Below the pieces are notes generated by a model. That model ran no database searches. It worked only from the letters and a program-made list of their open reading frames with translations, and had not been told where the DNA came from. Made by a program: the position numbers and the translations under genes. This document shows positions 33,930 to 42,479 of a DNA stretch of 64,000 bases, piece by piece. Source of the stretch: Streptomyces sp. GESEQ-35 (lineage in GTDB: Bacteria > Actinomycetota > Actinomycetes > Streptomycetales > Streptomycetaceae); contig NZ_JAFFSX010000021.1 in assembly GCF_017948485.1 (NCBI RefSeq), forward strand, positions 62,001 to 126,000. The letters are read 5' to 3'. Each line of letters opens with the position of its first letter. Positions within the stretch are counted from its first letter, which is position 1.

Positions 33930-34636
33930 GCGGACACCGCCTGAACGTCGCCCTGGGCGTTCTGGGCGGAGTCCTGCACGATGCGCCCGTCGCGAACGTG
34001 GACCTGGCGGGGCAGCGAGGCCGCGATCTCCCGGTCATGGGTGATGATCACGACGGTGGTGCCGTCGGCGTTCAGGGCGCGCAGCAGGTCCATCACGGTG
34101 GTGCCGGAGTGGGAGTCCAGGGCGCCGGTCGGCTCGTCCGCGAGGAGCAGGCTCGGCCCGCCGACCAGGGCGCGGGCGATCGCGACGCGCTGCTTCTCCC
34201 CGCCGGACAGCTCATGCGGCCGGTGGTACACCCGGTGGCCCAGGCCGACCCGCTCCAGGGCGGTGCGGGCCGCGCGGCGGCGTTCCGCGAGCGGGATGCC
34301 CGCGTACAGCAGGCCCTCGGCGACGTTGTCGAGGGCCCGTACGCCCGCGGTGAGGTGGAAGTGCTGGAAGATGAAGCCGATGCTGAGCGCGCGCAGCGCG
34401 GACAGCTCCCGGTCGCCCAGGCCGGCGATGTCGTGGCCGTCGACGGTGACGGTGCCGCTGCTGGGCCGGTCCAGGCTGCCGATCATGTTGAGCAGGGTCG
34501 ACTTGCCCGACCCGGAGGGCCCGACGATGGCGACCAGCTCGCCGCGGCGGATGTCGAGCGAGACACCGTCGAGGGCGGTGACGCCGCCGGCGTACGAGCG
34601 GGTGATGTGGTCGAGGCGTACGACGTTGTGGTTCAT
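33923..34636 (-). CDS. MacB/LolD-type ABC transporter ATPase
   Basis: 237 residues. Walker A GPSGSGKSTLLN, Q-loop FIFQHFHL, signature LSGGEKQRVAIARAL, Walker B LLLADEPTGALDS and H-loop IITHDREIA are all intact. It overlaps the adaptor gene at its 5' end (ATG within the last four bases) and the permease at its 3' end, so all three are translationally coupled. It powers the MacB-like permease. Confidence 0.92.
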   Translation of the reverse strand: MNHNVVRLDHITRSYAGGVTALDGVSLDIRRGELVAIVGPSGSGKSTLLNMIGSLDRPSSGTVTVDGHDIAGLGDRELSALRALSIGFIFQHFHLTAGVRALDNVAEGLLYAGIPLAERRRAARTALERVGLGHRVYHRPHELSGGEKQRVAIARALVGGPSLLLADEPTGALDSHSGTTVMDLLRALNADGTTVVIITHDREIAASLPRQVHVRDGRIVQDSAQNAQGDVQAVSAC

Positions 34637-35850
34637 CGCGGCACCCCGACCTTGTCGCCCGCCTTCAGGCCGGCGCCGGTGATCTCGACCCGGCCGTTCG
34701 CGAACATGCCGGTCTCCACCGCGACCGTGCTGCTGACGGAGCCCTTGACGACCTGGACGCCGTATCCGCCCTCCGACAGCGCGAGGAGCGCGGAGATGGG
34801 CACGGTCAGCACGTTCTTCTTCTCCGCGGAGGTGATCTCCACATCGACGGGCGCGCCGTCGTAGCTGCCGAGCTTGCCCCTGTCCTTCTTGTCGATCTGG
34901 ACGGTGACCTTGATGACGGTCTTGCCGTCGCCCTCTCCCGGAGCGCCGTCCCCGCCTTCAGTGCTGGCGACCGTACCGACGGAGGTGATGGTCCCGGCCG
35001 CGTGTGCACCGTCGGGCAGGACGACGGTGACCTTGTCGCCACGGCGGACGAGTTTCTGCTTCTTCGCGTCGAGGTCGATGGCGACAAGCTGGCTGGTGCC
35101 GGTGTACGTCAGCACGGGTGAGCCGGGCTGGAGTATCTGGCCCTTCTTCACCTCCTGGCCGGTGACGCGTATCTCACCGTCGGCAACGACCAGGTCCGCG
35201 GGCTTGACCGTGCCCGTCTGTGGCACTCCGAGGTGCTTCTGCCAGCGCTTGACGGCCGCCTCGGTCCGGTCGGAGTACTCCTCGTCGGCGGTGAAGCCGG
35301 TGTAGCCGAGGGCGGCCAGGGCCCGTTCCACCTCGGCGACGTCGGGGCCTTTCGTGCCGGCGCGCAGTTCGCGGTAGAGAGGTGTGTCGCCGTAGATGAG
35401 GGGGATGGGCCGCCCGTCGGCCTTGAGCGCGTTCTGGCCCTGCTTGATGGTGGCACCGGGGTTCGGCAGCCAGGTCACGGTGCCCGACGCGCCGCTGGTC
35501 AGGGGCTGCTTGTCGCCGTAGCCGAGGCTGCCGGTGACGGTGTCCTGCTGAGCGAGGTCGGAGCGGGTCACCAGTGCGGTCGCCGGCGGCAGACCGCTGC
35601 CCTTTTCGGACTTCTTGCCGTTGCCGCCGCCGAAGCCGTACGCTGCCACGCCGGCGGCGCCCAGGGCGACCGCGACCGCGATCAGTACGGCGGTGGTGCG
35701 GGCGCGGCGGCGACGCGGTGGGGCGTGCTGCGGGCCGTCCGGAGAGCTGCCCGCCGAGACCCCTGACGGGTCCTCTGCCGGGTCTGTTCGAGGGGAAAGC
35801 TGGTGCATCCGGGGCGTCGCGTCGTCTGCGGTTTCGGGCGTGTGCGTCAT
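34633..35850 (-). CDS. Efflux membrane-fusion adaptor with peptidoglycan-binding domain
   Basis: 405 residues from ATG 35850. Cytosolic Pro/Arg-rich tail of about 50 residues, one membrane helix (AVLIAVAVALGAAGVAAYGF), then an HlyD-like barrel (VTWLPNPGATIKQGQ). Inserted in it is a peptidoglycan-binding_1 domain (GPDVAEVERALAALGYTGFT, AVKRWQKHLG), followed by the rest of the barrel (VEITSAEKKNVLTVPISALL). This fits the Gram-positive counterpart of MacA, which links the ABC permease to the wall. It follows the lipoprotein gene by 14 bp. Confidence 0.87.
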   Translation of the reverse strand: MTHTPETADDATPRMHQLSPRTDPAEDPSGVSAGSSPDGPQHAPPRRRRARTTAVLIAVAVALGAAGVAAYGFGGGNGKKSEKGSGLPPATALVTRSDLAQQDTVTGSLGYGDKQPLTSGASGTVTWLPNPGATIKQGQNALKADGRPIPLIYGDTPLYRELRAGTKGPDVAEVERALAALGYTGFTADEEYSDRTEAAVKRWQKHLGVPQTGTVKPADLVVADGEIRVTGQEVKKGQILQPGSPVLTYTGTSQLVAIDLDAKKQKLVRRGDKVTVVLPDGAHAAGTITSVGTVASTEGGDGAPGEGDGKTVIKVTVQIDKKDRGKLGSYDGAPVDVEITSAEKKNVLTVPISALLALSEGGYGVQVVKGSVSSTVAVETGMFANGRVEITGAGLKAGDKVGVPR

Positions 35851-35864
35851 CTCGATCTCGCCCG

Positions 35865-36383
35865 TCACTTCTGGGACGCGGGGTTGACGTCCTTGCACTT
35901 CTCGGCGGCCGCCTGAAGCTTGTTCATGTTCTTCATGGCGTCCTTGTCGAGCGGCATGCCTCCCGTCTCCGGGTCGGGGTCCGGGGCGTCATAGCCGTTG
36001 GCCCGCAGGCACTTGACGTATTTGCGCGCCTGCTCGAGCTGCTTTGCGTCGGGCTTCTGCGCGTTTTGCATGTCCTGCGCGGTGGGCGCGAACTCCTTGC
36101 ACGCCGCGAGCGCGGCCTGCACCTCCTCGGGCGACGCGGTCTGCTCGGGCGCGTCCTCGCCGGCCTTCCCGCCCGTCGGCGCCACGCCCCGCTCGGCCAG
36201 GCAGGCGTTGTACTTCTTGGTCTTCTCGGCGGGCGTGAGCTGCTGCCCGCCCCCCTTCTTGTCGCCGCCGGCCGACGCGACCTCGTCGTTCCCGCCGGTG
36301 TCGCCCCCGCAGGCAGCCAGGCTCAGGCTCAGCAGCGGTACGGCTGCCAGCAGCCCCCAGTTGGTGCGCGAAATGGTACGCAT
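35865..36383 (-). CDS. Lipoprotein of the MacAB-like efflux operon
   Basis: 172 residues. Type II signal peptide with lipobox SLAACGG (Cys near residue 25), then a Gly/Asp/Lys-rich linker and a helical domain with paired Cys (YNACLAERG, ALAACKEF, YVKCLRANG, AAEKCKDV) and PDPDPETGG. Such proteins commonly begin these operons in Streptomyces and are thought to be extracellular sensors or accessories. First gene of the minus-strand operon lipoprotein-adaptor-ATPase-permease, divergent from its two-component system. Confidence 0.8.
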   Translation of the reverse strand: MRTISRTNWGLLAAVPLLSLSLAACGGDTGGNDEVASAGGDKKGGGQQLTPAEKTKKYNACLAERGVAPTGGKAGEDAPEQTASPEEVQAALAACKEFAPTAQDMQNAQKPDAKQLEQARKYVKCLRANGYDAPDPDPETGGMPLDKDAMKNMNKLQAAAEKCKDVNPASQK

Positions 36384-36459
36384 GCGCTCGGCAGTCCCTT
36401 CTGTGCCGGGTCTCTCCCGGCGTCGGGGACCAGTAGAGGCGGGGCCCGGTATCCCCTCC

Positions 36460-36477
36460 GTAACCGCAGGCGGTTAC
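36460..36477. promoter_or_regulatory. Perfect 18-bp palindrome between efflux operon and two-component genes
   Basis: GTAACCGCAGGCGGTTAC lies 76 bp upstream of the lipoprotein start and 37 bp upstream of the response regulator ATG. It is followed by a related CTGGTTATCC. It is a likely binding site for the adjacent OmpR-type regulator. Confidence 0.65.
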
Positions 36478-36513
36478 GTCCTGGTTATCCCGGCCTCTGG
36501 CACTCTGGGGATC

Positions 36514-37170
36514 ATGAGAGTGCTGATCGCCGAGGACGAGCGGATGCTGGCCGACGCCGTCGCCGAGGGGCTGCGTGAGGAGGCGTTCGCCGTCGATGTC
36601 GTGCACGACGGGGATTCCGCTCTGGAACGCCTTTCCGTGTACGACTACGACGTGCTCCTCCTGGACCGCGATCTGCCCGTCGTACACGGCGACGAGGTGT
36701 GCCGGGCCGTCGTCGAATCCGGCGGCCGCACCCGCATCCTCATGGTCACCGCCGCCTCCGATGTGCCCTCCCGCATCGAGGGCCTCGCCATCGGAGCCGA
36801 CGACTACCTCACCAAACCGTTCGCCTTCGAGGAGCTCGTCGCCCGCGTCCATGCCCTGGCCCGCCGCGCCCAGCCCGCGGGCCCGCCCACCTACGAACGG
36901 GCCGGCCTGCGGGTGGAGACGGCCCGCCGCGAGGTCTACCGCGACGGCCACTACGTATCCCTCGCACGCAAGGAATTCGCCGTTCTGCTGGAACTACTGC
37001 GGGCGGACGGCGCGGTCGTCTCGGCCGAGGAACTCCTGGAGCGGGCCTGGGACGAGCACATCGATCCGTTCACCAACGTCGTCCGCGTGACCGTGATGAA
37101 ACTGCGCAAGAAACTCGGGCCGCCGCCGGTCATCCAGACCGTCCCGGGCTCGGGGTACCAGATCCCATGA
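36514..37170 (+). CDS. OmpR/PhoB-family response regulator
   Basis: 218 residues. Receiver domain with acidic pocket AEDE (residues 6-9), phosphoacceptor Asp51 in LLLDRDLP, and conserved Lys near 101 in DYLTKPF. The C-terminal winged helix contains YVSLARKEFAVLLELL and VVRVTVMKLRKKLG...PGSGYQIP. Divergent from the MacAB-like efflux operon, with a GTAACCGC palindrome between them, so probably its activator. ATGA overlap with the kinase gene. Confidence 0.92.
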   Translation: MRVLIAEDERMLADAVAEGLREEAFAVDVVHDGDSALERLSVYDYDVLLLDRDLPVVHGDEVCRAVVESGGRTRILMVTAASDVPSRIEGLAIGADDYLTKPFAFEELVARVHALARRAQPAGPPTYERAGLRVETARREVYRDGHYVSLARKEFAVLLELLRADGAVVSAEELLERAWDEHIDPFTNVVRVTVMKLRKKLGPPPVIQTVPGSGYQIP

Positions 37171-38363
37171 GGCTCACCTCGCGGCTGCCGCGTCTCCCCA
37201 TCCGCGTCCGGCTCACGCTCCTGTACGGCGCCCTGTTCATGGCCTGCGGCGTGATCCTGCTCGGCGTGACCTATCTGCTGCTCGACGCGGGACTGACCGA
37301 CCGGTTCGACGGCGTGGCCGTGCAGATCACCAAGGAGGGCGGGATCGCCCCGGTACCCGAAGCGTCCACCCACAGCCTCCCGTCGGAGCCCGCCGCCGGA
37401 CTGGCCGGCAGTCCCGAGCTACGCGAACTCAAGGACCGCTACCGGGCCGCGACCCTGCAGTCCCTGCTCCGCCAAGGCGCCCTCGCCCTGGGCGTGCTCA
37501 CCGTCGTCGCCACGCTGTTCGGCTACCTGATGGCCGGCCGTGTGCTGCGTCCCCTCAACCGCATCTCCCAGACCGCGCGCCGCATCACCTCCCGCGGCGA
37601 CCTCAGTGAGCGGCTGGCCTTCACCGGCCCCCGCGACGAGGTCACCCAGCTCGCCGACACCTTCGACTCGATGATGGGACGCCTGGAGAAGTCCTTCCAG
37701 GACCAGCAGCGCTTCATCGCGGACGCCTCCCACGAACTGCGCACGCCCCTCGCCATCAACCGGACCCTTATCGAGGTGGCCCTGCGCCGCAAGACCGCAA
37801 CCGAAGACACCAAACGCCTCGGCACCTCACTACTCGCCGTCAACGAACGCAACGAAAGACTGATCAACGGCCTCCTCGCGCTGGCCAAGGGCGAGACAGA
37901 GGTCGCCAACCGGACACCCGTCGACCTCGCCGAACTCGCCCGTCACACCGCCGAGTTGCACCAGTCACAGGCAGCCGAAGCAGGTATCGGCCTCCGGCTC
38001 GACACCAGGCCCGCCACCACCTCGGGCAACGCCGTGATGCTGGAGCGCATCATCCACAACCTGCTCGAGAACGCCATCCGCTACAACGAACCGAACGGCT
38101 GGGTCCGCCTCACCACCCGCACCACCCCGCACGGCGCCGCAACCCTCACAGTCGAGAACACCGGCCCCGTGGTCGCCCGCCAGGACATCGAGGCGCTGTT
38201 CCAGCCTTTCCGCCGCCTGGGAGCGGACCGCACCGACTCCGAGCGGGGCTCGGGCCTCGGCCTGGCGATCGTACGAGCCATCGCGCGCTCCCACGACGGC
38301 GATGTGACCGCGGCCCCCCGGGAACGCGGCGGGCTCATGGTCACCACCACCCTCCCACGGTGA
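37167..38363 (+). CDS. Sensor histidine kinase partner of the efflux system
   Basis: 398 residues. Two membrane helices (LTLLYGALFMACGVILLGV; GALALGVLTVVATLFGYL) enclose a short extracellular loop of about 65 residues. HAMP follows, then the H-box FIADASHELRTPLAINR. N-box HNLLENAIRYNEP and G2 box GSGLGLAIVRAIA are intact. The short extracellular loop suggests membrane or lipoprotein sensing rather than a soluble ligand domain. Its ATG overlaps the regulator's stop. Confidence 0.92.
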   Translation: MRLTSRLPRLPIRVRLTLLYGALFMACGVILLGVTYLLLDAGLTDRFDGVAVQITKEGGIAPVPEASTHSLPSEPAAGLAGSPELRELKDRYRAATLQSLLRQGALALGVLTVVATLFGYLMAGRVLRPLNRISQTARRITSRGDLSERLAFTGPRDEVTQLADTFDSMMGRLEKSFQDQQRFIADASHELRTPLAINRTLIEVALRRKTATEDTKRLGTSLLAVNERNERLINGLLALAKGETEVANRTPVDLAELARHTAELHQSQAAEAGIGLRLDTRPATTSGNAVMLERIIHNLLENAIRYNEPNGWVRLTTRTTPHGAATLTVENTGPVVARQDIEALFQPFRRLGADRTDSERGSGLGLAIVRAIARSHDGDVTAAPRERGGLMVTTTLPR

Positions 38364-38507
38364 GAGGCCCCTGCGCGAAGGGCTCTTCCTCCGGTGCCTC
38401 GGGGGCACCCCCGACGAGCTCAAGTGCTTTGCGCTGCGCCGGAGTCGGGTGCGCCGGGAGGTACAGGTACCAGACACCACGCCATCAACCTCATGAGATG
38501 GCACACC

Positions 38508-39040
38508 CTGGACGAATAGGTCCGATGTATTCAGTGATCGAATGCGACCAGCGACCAGCGACCGCGTGCTCGGGGCGCCGGTCTTGTGGTTGCGCCAGAT
38601 AGCGGCGGCCATGGCGAGGATGCGCCGGGCGACACGGACGGCGACGCCCTCGAAGGTCCGTCCGCCGTGCTGCTCCAGGTCCAACTGCCCCTTGAGGGTG
38701 TCGTTCACGGACTTGATCAGCTGCCGCACCGACTTGAGCAGGCCCTTGCCCTTGCGCTTCTTCTCCCACTTGAACGAGGGCCGCAGCAGTTCGGCCCCAC
38801 GCATGACCAGGTCATTCTCGAACTCCTTGGAGGCGAAGCCCTTGTCCGCGATGATCAGCAGTCCGGGCCGGTCGGCGACCAGGTCTTCATCGACGTCGAA
38901 CATGGCCTGGAGCACTTCGCGTTCACCGAGTTTCGGGTTCGCCAGCGCCCACAGGATCGGCATCCCGGTCGGCGTGCGTCCGGCGGGTAAGACCGGAAGA
39001 GCCACGAGGAGACGGCGGTTCAAGGAGTGGACAGGGGCTC
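38508..39040 (-). pseudogene. IS982-family transposase, C-terminal remnant (copy 1)
   Basis: The minus strand encodes LVALPVLPAGRTPTGMPILW, LIIADKGFASKEFENDLVMR, RGAELLRPSFKWEKKRKG and QLDLEQHGGRTFEGVAVRVA, the C-terminal half of IS982. A small triplication (GCGACCA repeats near 38545) shifts the end. The terminal sequence CTGGACGAATA begins at 38508. An inverted second copy is at 42019-42467. Confidence 0.85.
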
Positions 39041-39071
39041 GGCGACGATGGCCGTCGAGCCCCTGTCGGTC

Positions 39072-39569
39072 TCAGTGGAAGACCCGCTCCACGAACGCGT
39101 CGAGGTTGCCGTGCAGGCGCTCGATCTGCTGCTCGACAGTGAGGGACTCCTCCATGCGCCCGCCCGGTGCCGCCTTCTTCCTGCCCCGTACGTACAACGA
39201 GCAGTCCAGGTCGGCGCAGATGTAGAGGCCCACCGAGTTGCCTTTGCGGCCGGCTGGGCCTGCCTTGGGGGCGGTCATGAGGGAGACGCCGCTGCCGGGA
39301 TGCGTGGTCAGGCACAGCGAGCACAGGCTGCGGCGCAGGAAGCCGCGGTTGCCGGAAGCGGAGCGCAGGGACAGGCCGATGAGTTCATCGGCGCGTTCGA
39401 CGACGAGATACCTGCGATCGGGCGCGGACAGATCGAACCAGCCCAGGAAGTCCAGGTCGTCCCAGTGGTCGAGGTCCGCCAGGTACTTGGGCAGGGGGAG
39501 ACGTTTGGCCTCGCCCTTCGAGCAGTTGACGAACGAGGTACGGATGTCGTGCTCGGTCAGGAGTTTCAT
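39072..39569 (-). CDS. FBP-domain protein (treble-clef zinc finger, EF-G-binding/FusB-like superfamily)
   Basis: 165 residues from ATG 39569 (GAAGGA six bases upstream). N-terminal helical part (TEHDIRTSFVNCSKGEAKRL), a central beta region (YLVVERADELIGLSLRSA), then a four-Cys zinc finger: SLCSLCLTTHPG and YICADLDCSLYVRGRK. This is the FBP_C treble-clef family, which includes proteins binding elongation factor G and rescuing ribosomes from fusidic acid. Direct resistance is not proven. It is the last gene of the operon leader peptide-MFS-FBP, 53 bp behind the MFS gene. Confidence 0.82.
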   Translation of the reverse strand: MKLLTEHDIRTSFVNCSKGEAKRLPLPKYLADLDHWDDLDFLGWFDLSAPDRRYLVVERADELIGLSLRSASGNRGFLRRSLCSLCLTTHPGSGVSLMTAPKAGPAGRKGNSVGLYICADLDCSLYVRGRKKAAPGGRMEESLTVEQQIERLHGNLDAFVERVFH

Positions 39570-39622
39570 GCAGGGTCCTTCGAGGGGTGAGGTGAACGGT
39601 GGCGGGACACGACCCCGGCTCG

Positions 39623-41170
39623 CTAGGCCGGTGCGTCGTTTCCGGCGTGCTTCGGCGTCTTGAGCCGTACGGTGAGGCCCGCTACCAGGGCGGCGAGCAG
39701 CAGGACGCCCGCCGAGCACCAGTAGGCGACGGAGAAGCCGTGCACCATGCCTTCGTTGAGGGTCGCGCCGCCGTGGGCCGGATCGTGCGAGTGCGAGTGG
39801 ACGTAACGGCTGGTGGCGCCGGTGGCGATGGTGTTGAGCAGTACGGTGCCCAGCGAAGCGCCCATCTGCTGAACGGTGTTGAGGGCAGCCGAGGCCACAC
39901 CGGTGTCCTGCGCGGGCACGCCGGCGGTGGCCGTCGCGTAGACCGGCATGAAGGTCAGGCCCATGCCCAGACCGAGCAGCAGCAGGGCGGGCAGCACGTG
40001 CGGGACGTAACTCGCATGCACGGTCAGGCGGCTGAGCAGCACCATGCCGGCGGCAGCCAGCACCATGCCGGACGACATCAAGGTGCGCGGCGCCGTGCGT
40101 GGCAGCAGGCGGGGCGCGATCTGGGCCGCGGCGATGGCGATACCAGCCGAAATCGGCACGAAGGCCAGGCCCGTCCGCACCGGCGGGTAGCCGAGGACGA
40201 CCTGCAGGTAGTACGTCAGGAACAGGAAGACGCCGAACATGCCGATGGTGGCCAGGCCCATCGTCGCGAGCGATCCGGCCCGGACACGGTCCTTGACGAT
40301 GCGCAGCGGCAGCAGCGGGCTCGCCGCGCGGCTCTGCCACCACACGAAGGCGGCGAGCAAGATCACGCCGGCCACGAGCAGCGTGAGCACCGACGGGCTG
40401 GTCCAGCCGCGAGGTTCGGCCTCGCTGAAGCCGTACACGAGGGCGACGAGCCCGCCGCAGCCCAGCAGCGCGCCCGGCACGTCCAGGTGCCCGCCCCGGC
40501 GGCCGGAGCGGTCGCGCAGGAAGACCGGTGCGCCGAGCAGGGCGGCCAGCGCGATGGGCACGTTGACGTCCAGGGACCAGCGCCAGTTCAGGTACTCGGT
40601 CAGCAGACCGCCCACGATCAGCCCGACCGCGCTGCCGCCGCCGGCCAGCGCACCGTAGACCCCGAACGCCCTGGCCCGCTCCTTGGGGTCGGTGAACGTC
40701 GTCGTCAGCAGCGACAGGGCCGAGGGCGCCAGGACCGCCGCGAACGCACCTTGCAGGGCCCGCGCCGCGAACAGCATCCCGGGACCGGCCGCCGCGCCGC
40801 CCAGCGCGGAGGCCGCGGCGAACCCGGCCAGGCCGATGACGAAGGTGCGCTTGCGGCCCACCAGATCGGCGATCCGGCCGCCGAGCAGCAGCAGCCCGCC
40901 GAAGGCCAGAGTGTAGGCGGTGATCACCCACTGCCGGTCGGCGTCCGACATGCCGAGAGCGCGCTGGGCGGAGGGCAGCGCGATGTTCACGATGGTGCCG
41001 TCAAGGATCACCATCAGCTGGGCGAGGGCGATGACGGCCAGCGCCCACCAGCGCTTCGGATCCGGTGCCGGTGCCGGAGTCGCGGCGGGAACCTCGCGGT
41101 CCGGGGAACGGTCGGTGGCCGTGGAAGGGGCGGACGGGAGGGATTCCCCTCCGGGACGTTTCTTGCTCAT
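39623..41170 (-). CDS. MFS drug exporter (DHA2/EmrB-like, 14 helices)
   Basis: 515 residues from ATG 41170. Hallmarks are present: ALAQLMVILDGTIVNIALPS in helix 1, motif A GGRIADLVGRKRTF, motif C-like GLIVGGLLTEYLNWRW, and about 14 membrane helices. Expected proton-coupled antibiotic export. A His-rich loop (YVHSHSHDPAHGG) near the C-terminus is unusual. A 24-codon leader ORF, two stem-loops and a terminator-like hairpin precede it, pointing to induction by ribosome-targeting drugs. Cotranscribed with the FBP gene. Confidence 0.9.
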   Translation of the reverse strand: MSKKRPGGESLPSAPSTATDRSPDREVPAATPAPAPDPKRWWALAVIALAQLMVILDGTIVNIALPSAQRALGMSDADRQWVITAYTLAFGGLLLLGGRIADLVGRKRTFVIGLAGFAAASALGGAAAGPGMLFAARALQGAFAAVLAPSALSLLTTTFTDPKERARAFGVYGALAGGGSAVGLIVGGLLTEYLNWRWSLDVNVPIALAALLGAPVFLRDRSGRRGGHLDVPGALLGCGGLVALVYGFSEAEPRGWTSPSVLTLLVAGVILLAAFVWWQSRAASPLLPLRIVKDRVRAGSLATMGLATIGMFGVFLFLTYYLQVVLGYPPVRTGLAFVPISAGIAIAAAQIAPRLLPRTAPRTLMSSGMVLAAAGMVLLSRLTVHASYVPHVLPALLLLGLGMGLTFMPVYATATAGVPAQDTGVASAALNTVQQMGASLGTVLLNTIATGATSRYVHSHSHDPAHGGATLNEGMVHGFSVAYWCSAGVLLLAALVAGLTVRLKTPKHAGNDAPA

Positions 41171-41393
41171 GGCGATCACGCACGTTTCGTGTCGAAGTGC
41201 TGTCGAGACAGCCGGCCAGGGACGGTCGCAGTGGTGACGACGGGCCGGTGTACGCAGCACGGGGACACGGCATGGCGGTGGGGCAGCGGGAACCGCGGAC
41301 AGCACCCGGGGCCTGCCTCACCAGCTGCGTGTCACTCACGCCGGCGCTCTTGCTGGTCGTGAGGCGGAGAGTGCCGAGATCACGGTGACCAGC

Positions 41394-41494
41394 AAAAGAA
41401 GGGCCCGTCTTCGGGCACGCGCCCCCGCAGCCCGCGCGGCGACGAACCGCGCAGACCAGGACATCTCGTGACGCGGCATCTCAGGAAGATGCCG
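41394..41494 (-). promoter_or_regulatory. Transcription attenuator upstream of the MFS/FBP operon
   Basis: Read on the minus strand after the leader peptide, three hairpins occur: CGGCATCT/AGATGCCG (41494-41474), GCGCGG/CCGCGC (41452-41434) and GCCCG-AAGA-CGGGC (41416-41403). The last is followed by CC and TTCTTTT (to 41394). This is a rare intrinsic-terminator shape for such GC-rich DNA. Together with the leader ORF it fits ribosome-mediated attenuation. Confidence 0.65.
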
Positions 41495-41521
41495 AAGACA
41501 AGAAACAAGAAGGGGGAAGAG

Positions 41522-41596
41522 TTACCGCGCGCCGCAGAGGAGGGAGGGCACACGGCCGGAGGCAACTATGGCCGCAACGCATTCAGCACGGTCCAT
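41522..41596 (-). CDS. 24-residue leader peptide of the MFS/FBP operon
   Basis: ATG 41596 is preceded by an exceptionally strong GGAAGGAGG (41613-41605), better than that of any neighbouring gene, eight bases from the start. The ORF is 24 codons plus TAA and begins MDRAECVAAIVASG. It ends 28 bases before the first hairpin of the attenuator. The length, strong ribosome site and downstream terminator are the known layout of drug-induced leader peptides in front of actinobacterial efflux and ribosome-protection genes. Stalling on this ORF should open the terminator. Confidence 0.7.
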   Translation of the reverse strand: MDRAECVAAIVASGRVPSLLCGAR

Positions 41597-41613
41597 GTCT
41601 CTCGCCTCCTTCC

Positions 41614-42018
41614 GGGCAGGGCACGCGGTGCGTGTCGACGCCGAGCGCGCCGAACGGGGCGGCAGAGAACCTGCCGCGCGAAATCCCGGAGAGCTTATCC
41701 CATCGATGCCACCGCGCGACCGGAATTACCGACCGCCCGCGCACACGGAAGGGGTTTGCTTGGGGGTGGAAGTCCCTGGGGGAGGAGGTGGTGCCAACCC
41801 CGAGCCGGGAGTACGCGCGGGAAGCCGTTGACGATGTCTGACAGCTGTTGGTGCAGCCCCGACACGTATGCGGCCTGGCAGTCACGGGGCTTGATGTCCA
41901 GCACGACCCAGGTGCCGAGTAGTCCTGCTGCTCTCGCTCGACCAGAGCGTGGCGTTCCTCTGGGTCGACGTCGTCAGACAGGACGTCGACGACCTCGACG
42001 TCAGTTTCCGTGGGCTCG
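41614..42018. other. Promoter region of the MFS operon and decayed coding sequence
   Basis: No intact gene. Minus-strand frames give DIKPRDCQAAYVSGLHQQLS and DVLSDDVDPEERHALVERE, separated by a shift. They look like pieces of one lost gene that I cannot name. The leader transcript should start within the first 100 bases. Confidence 0.4.
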
Positions 42019-42467
42019 GGAGCGATCCTGTGGGCGCTGGCGAACCCGAAACTCGACGAACGCGAAGTGCTCCAGGCCATGCTCGACGTCGATGAAGACC
42101 TGGTCGCCGACCGGCCCGGACTGCTGATCATCGCGGACGAGGGCTTCGCCTCCAAGGAGTTCGAGAATGACCTGGTCATGCGTGGGGCCGAACTGCCGCG
42201 GCCCTCGTTCAAGCGGGAGAAGAAGCGCAAGGGCAAGGGCCTGCTCAAGGCGGTGCGGCAGCTGATCAAGTCCGTGAACGACACCCTCAAGGGGCAGTTG
42301 GACCTGGAGCAGCACGGCGGACGGACCTTCGAGGGCATCGCCGTCCGTGTCGCCCGGCACATCCTCGCCATGGCCGCCTCTATCCGGCGCAACCACAAGA
42401 CCGGCGCCCCGAGCACGCGGTCGCTGGTCGCATTCGATCACTGAATACACCGGACTTATTCGTCCAG
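42019..42467 (+). pseudogene. IS982-family transposase, C-terminal remnant (copy 2, inverted)
   Basis: The plus strand encodes ILWALANPKLDEREVLQAML, LIIADEGFASKEFENDLVMR and QLDLEQHGGRTFEGIAVRVA, ending SLVAFDH and stop at 42444. It is then followed by the terminal sequence that matches 38508 in inverse orientation (CGTCCAG at 42467). The N-terminal half is missing. It is better preserved at the 3' end than copy 1. Confidence 0.87.
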
Positions 42468-42479
42468 TTCCACGAGTTG

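Noticed and set aside
32269..34038. Minus-strand open frame of 589 codons across the ABC permease
   Set aside because: Only its last 110 residues (the IS481 remnant) are meaningful; the rest is an out-of-frame, Arg-rich reading of the permease gene.
39599..41362. Plus-strand open frame of 587 codons opposite the MFS gene
   Set aside because: Composition dominated by His, Gln and Arg, typical of antisense in GC-rich DNA; the minus strand encodes a complete 14-helix transporter.
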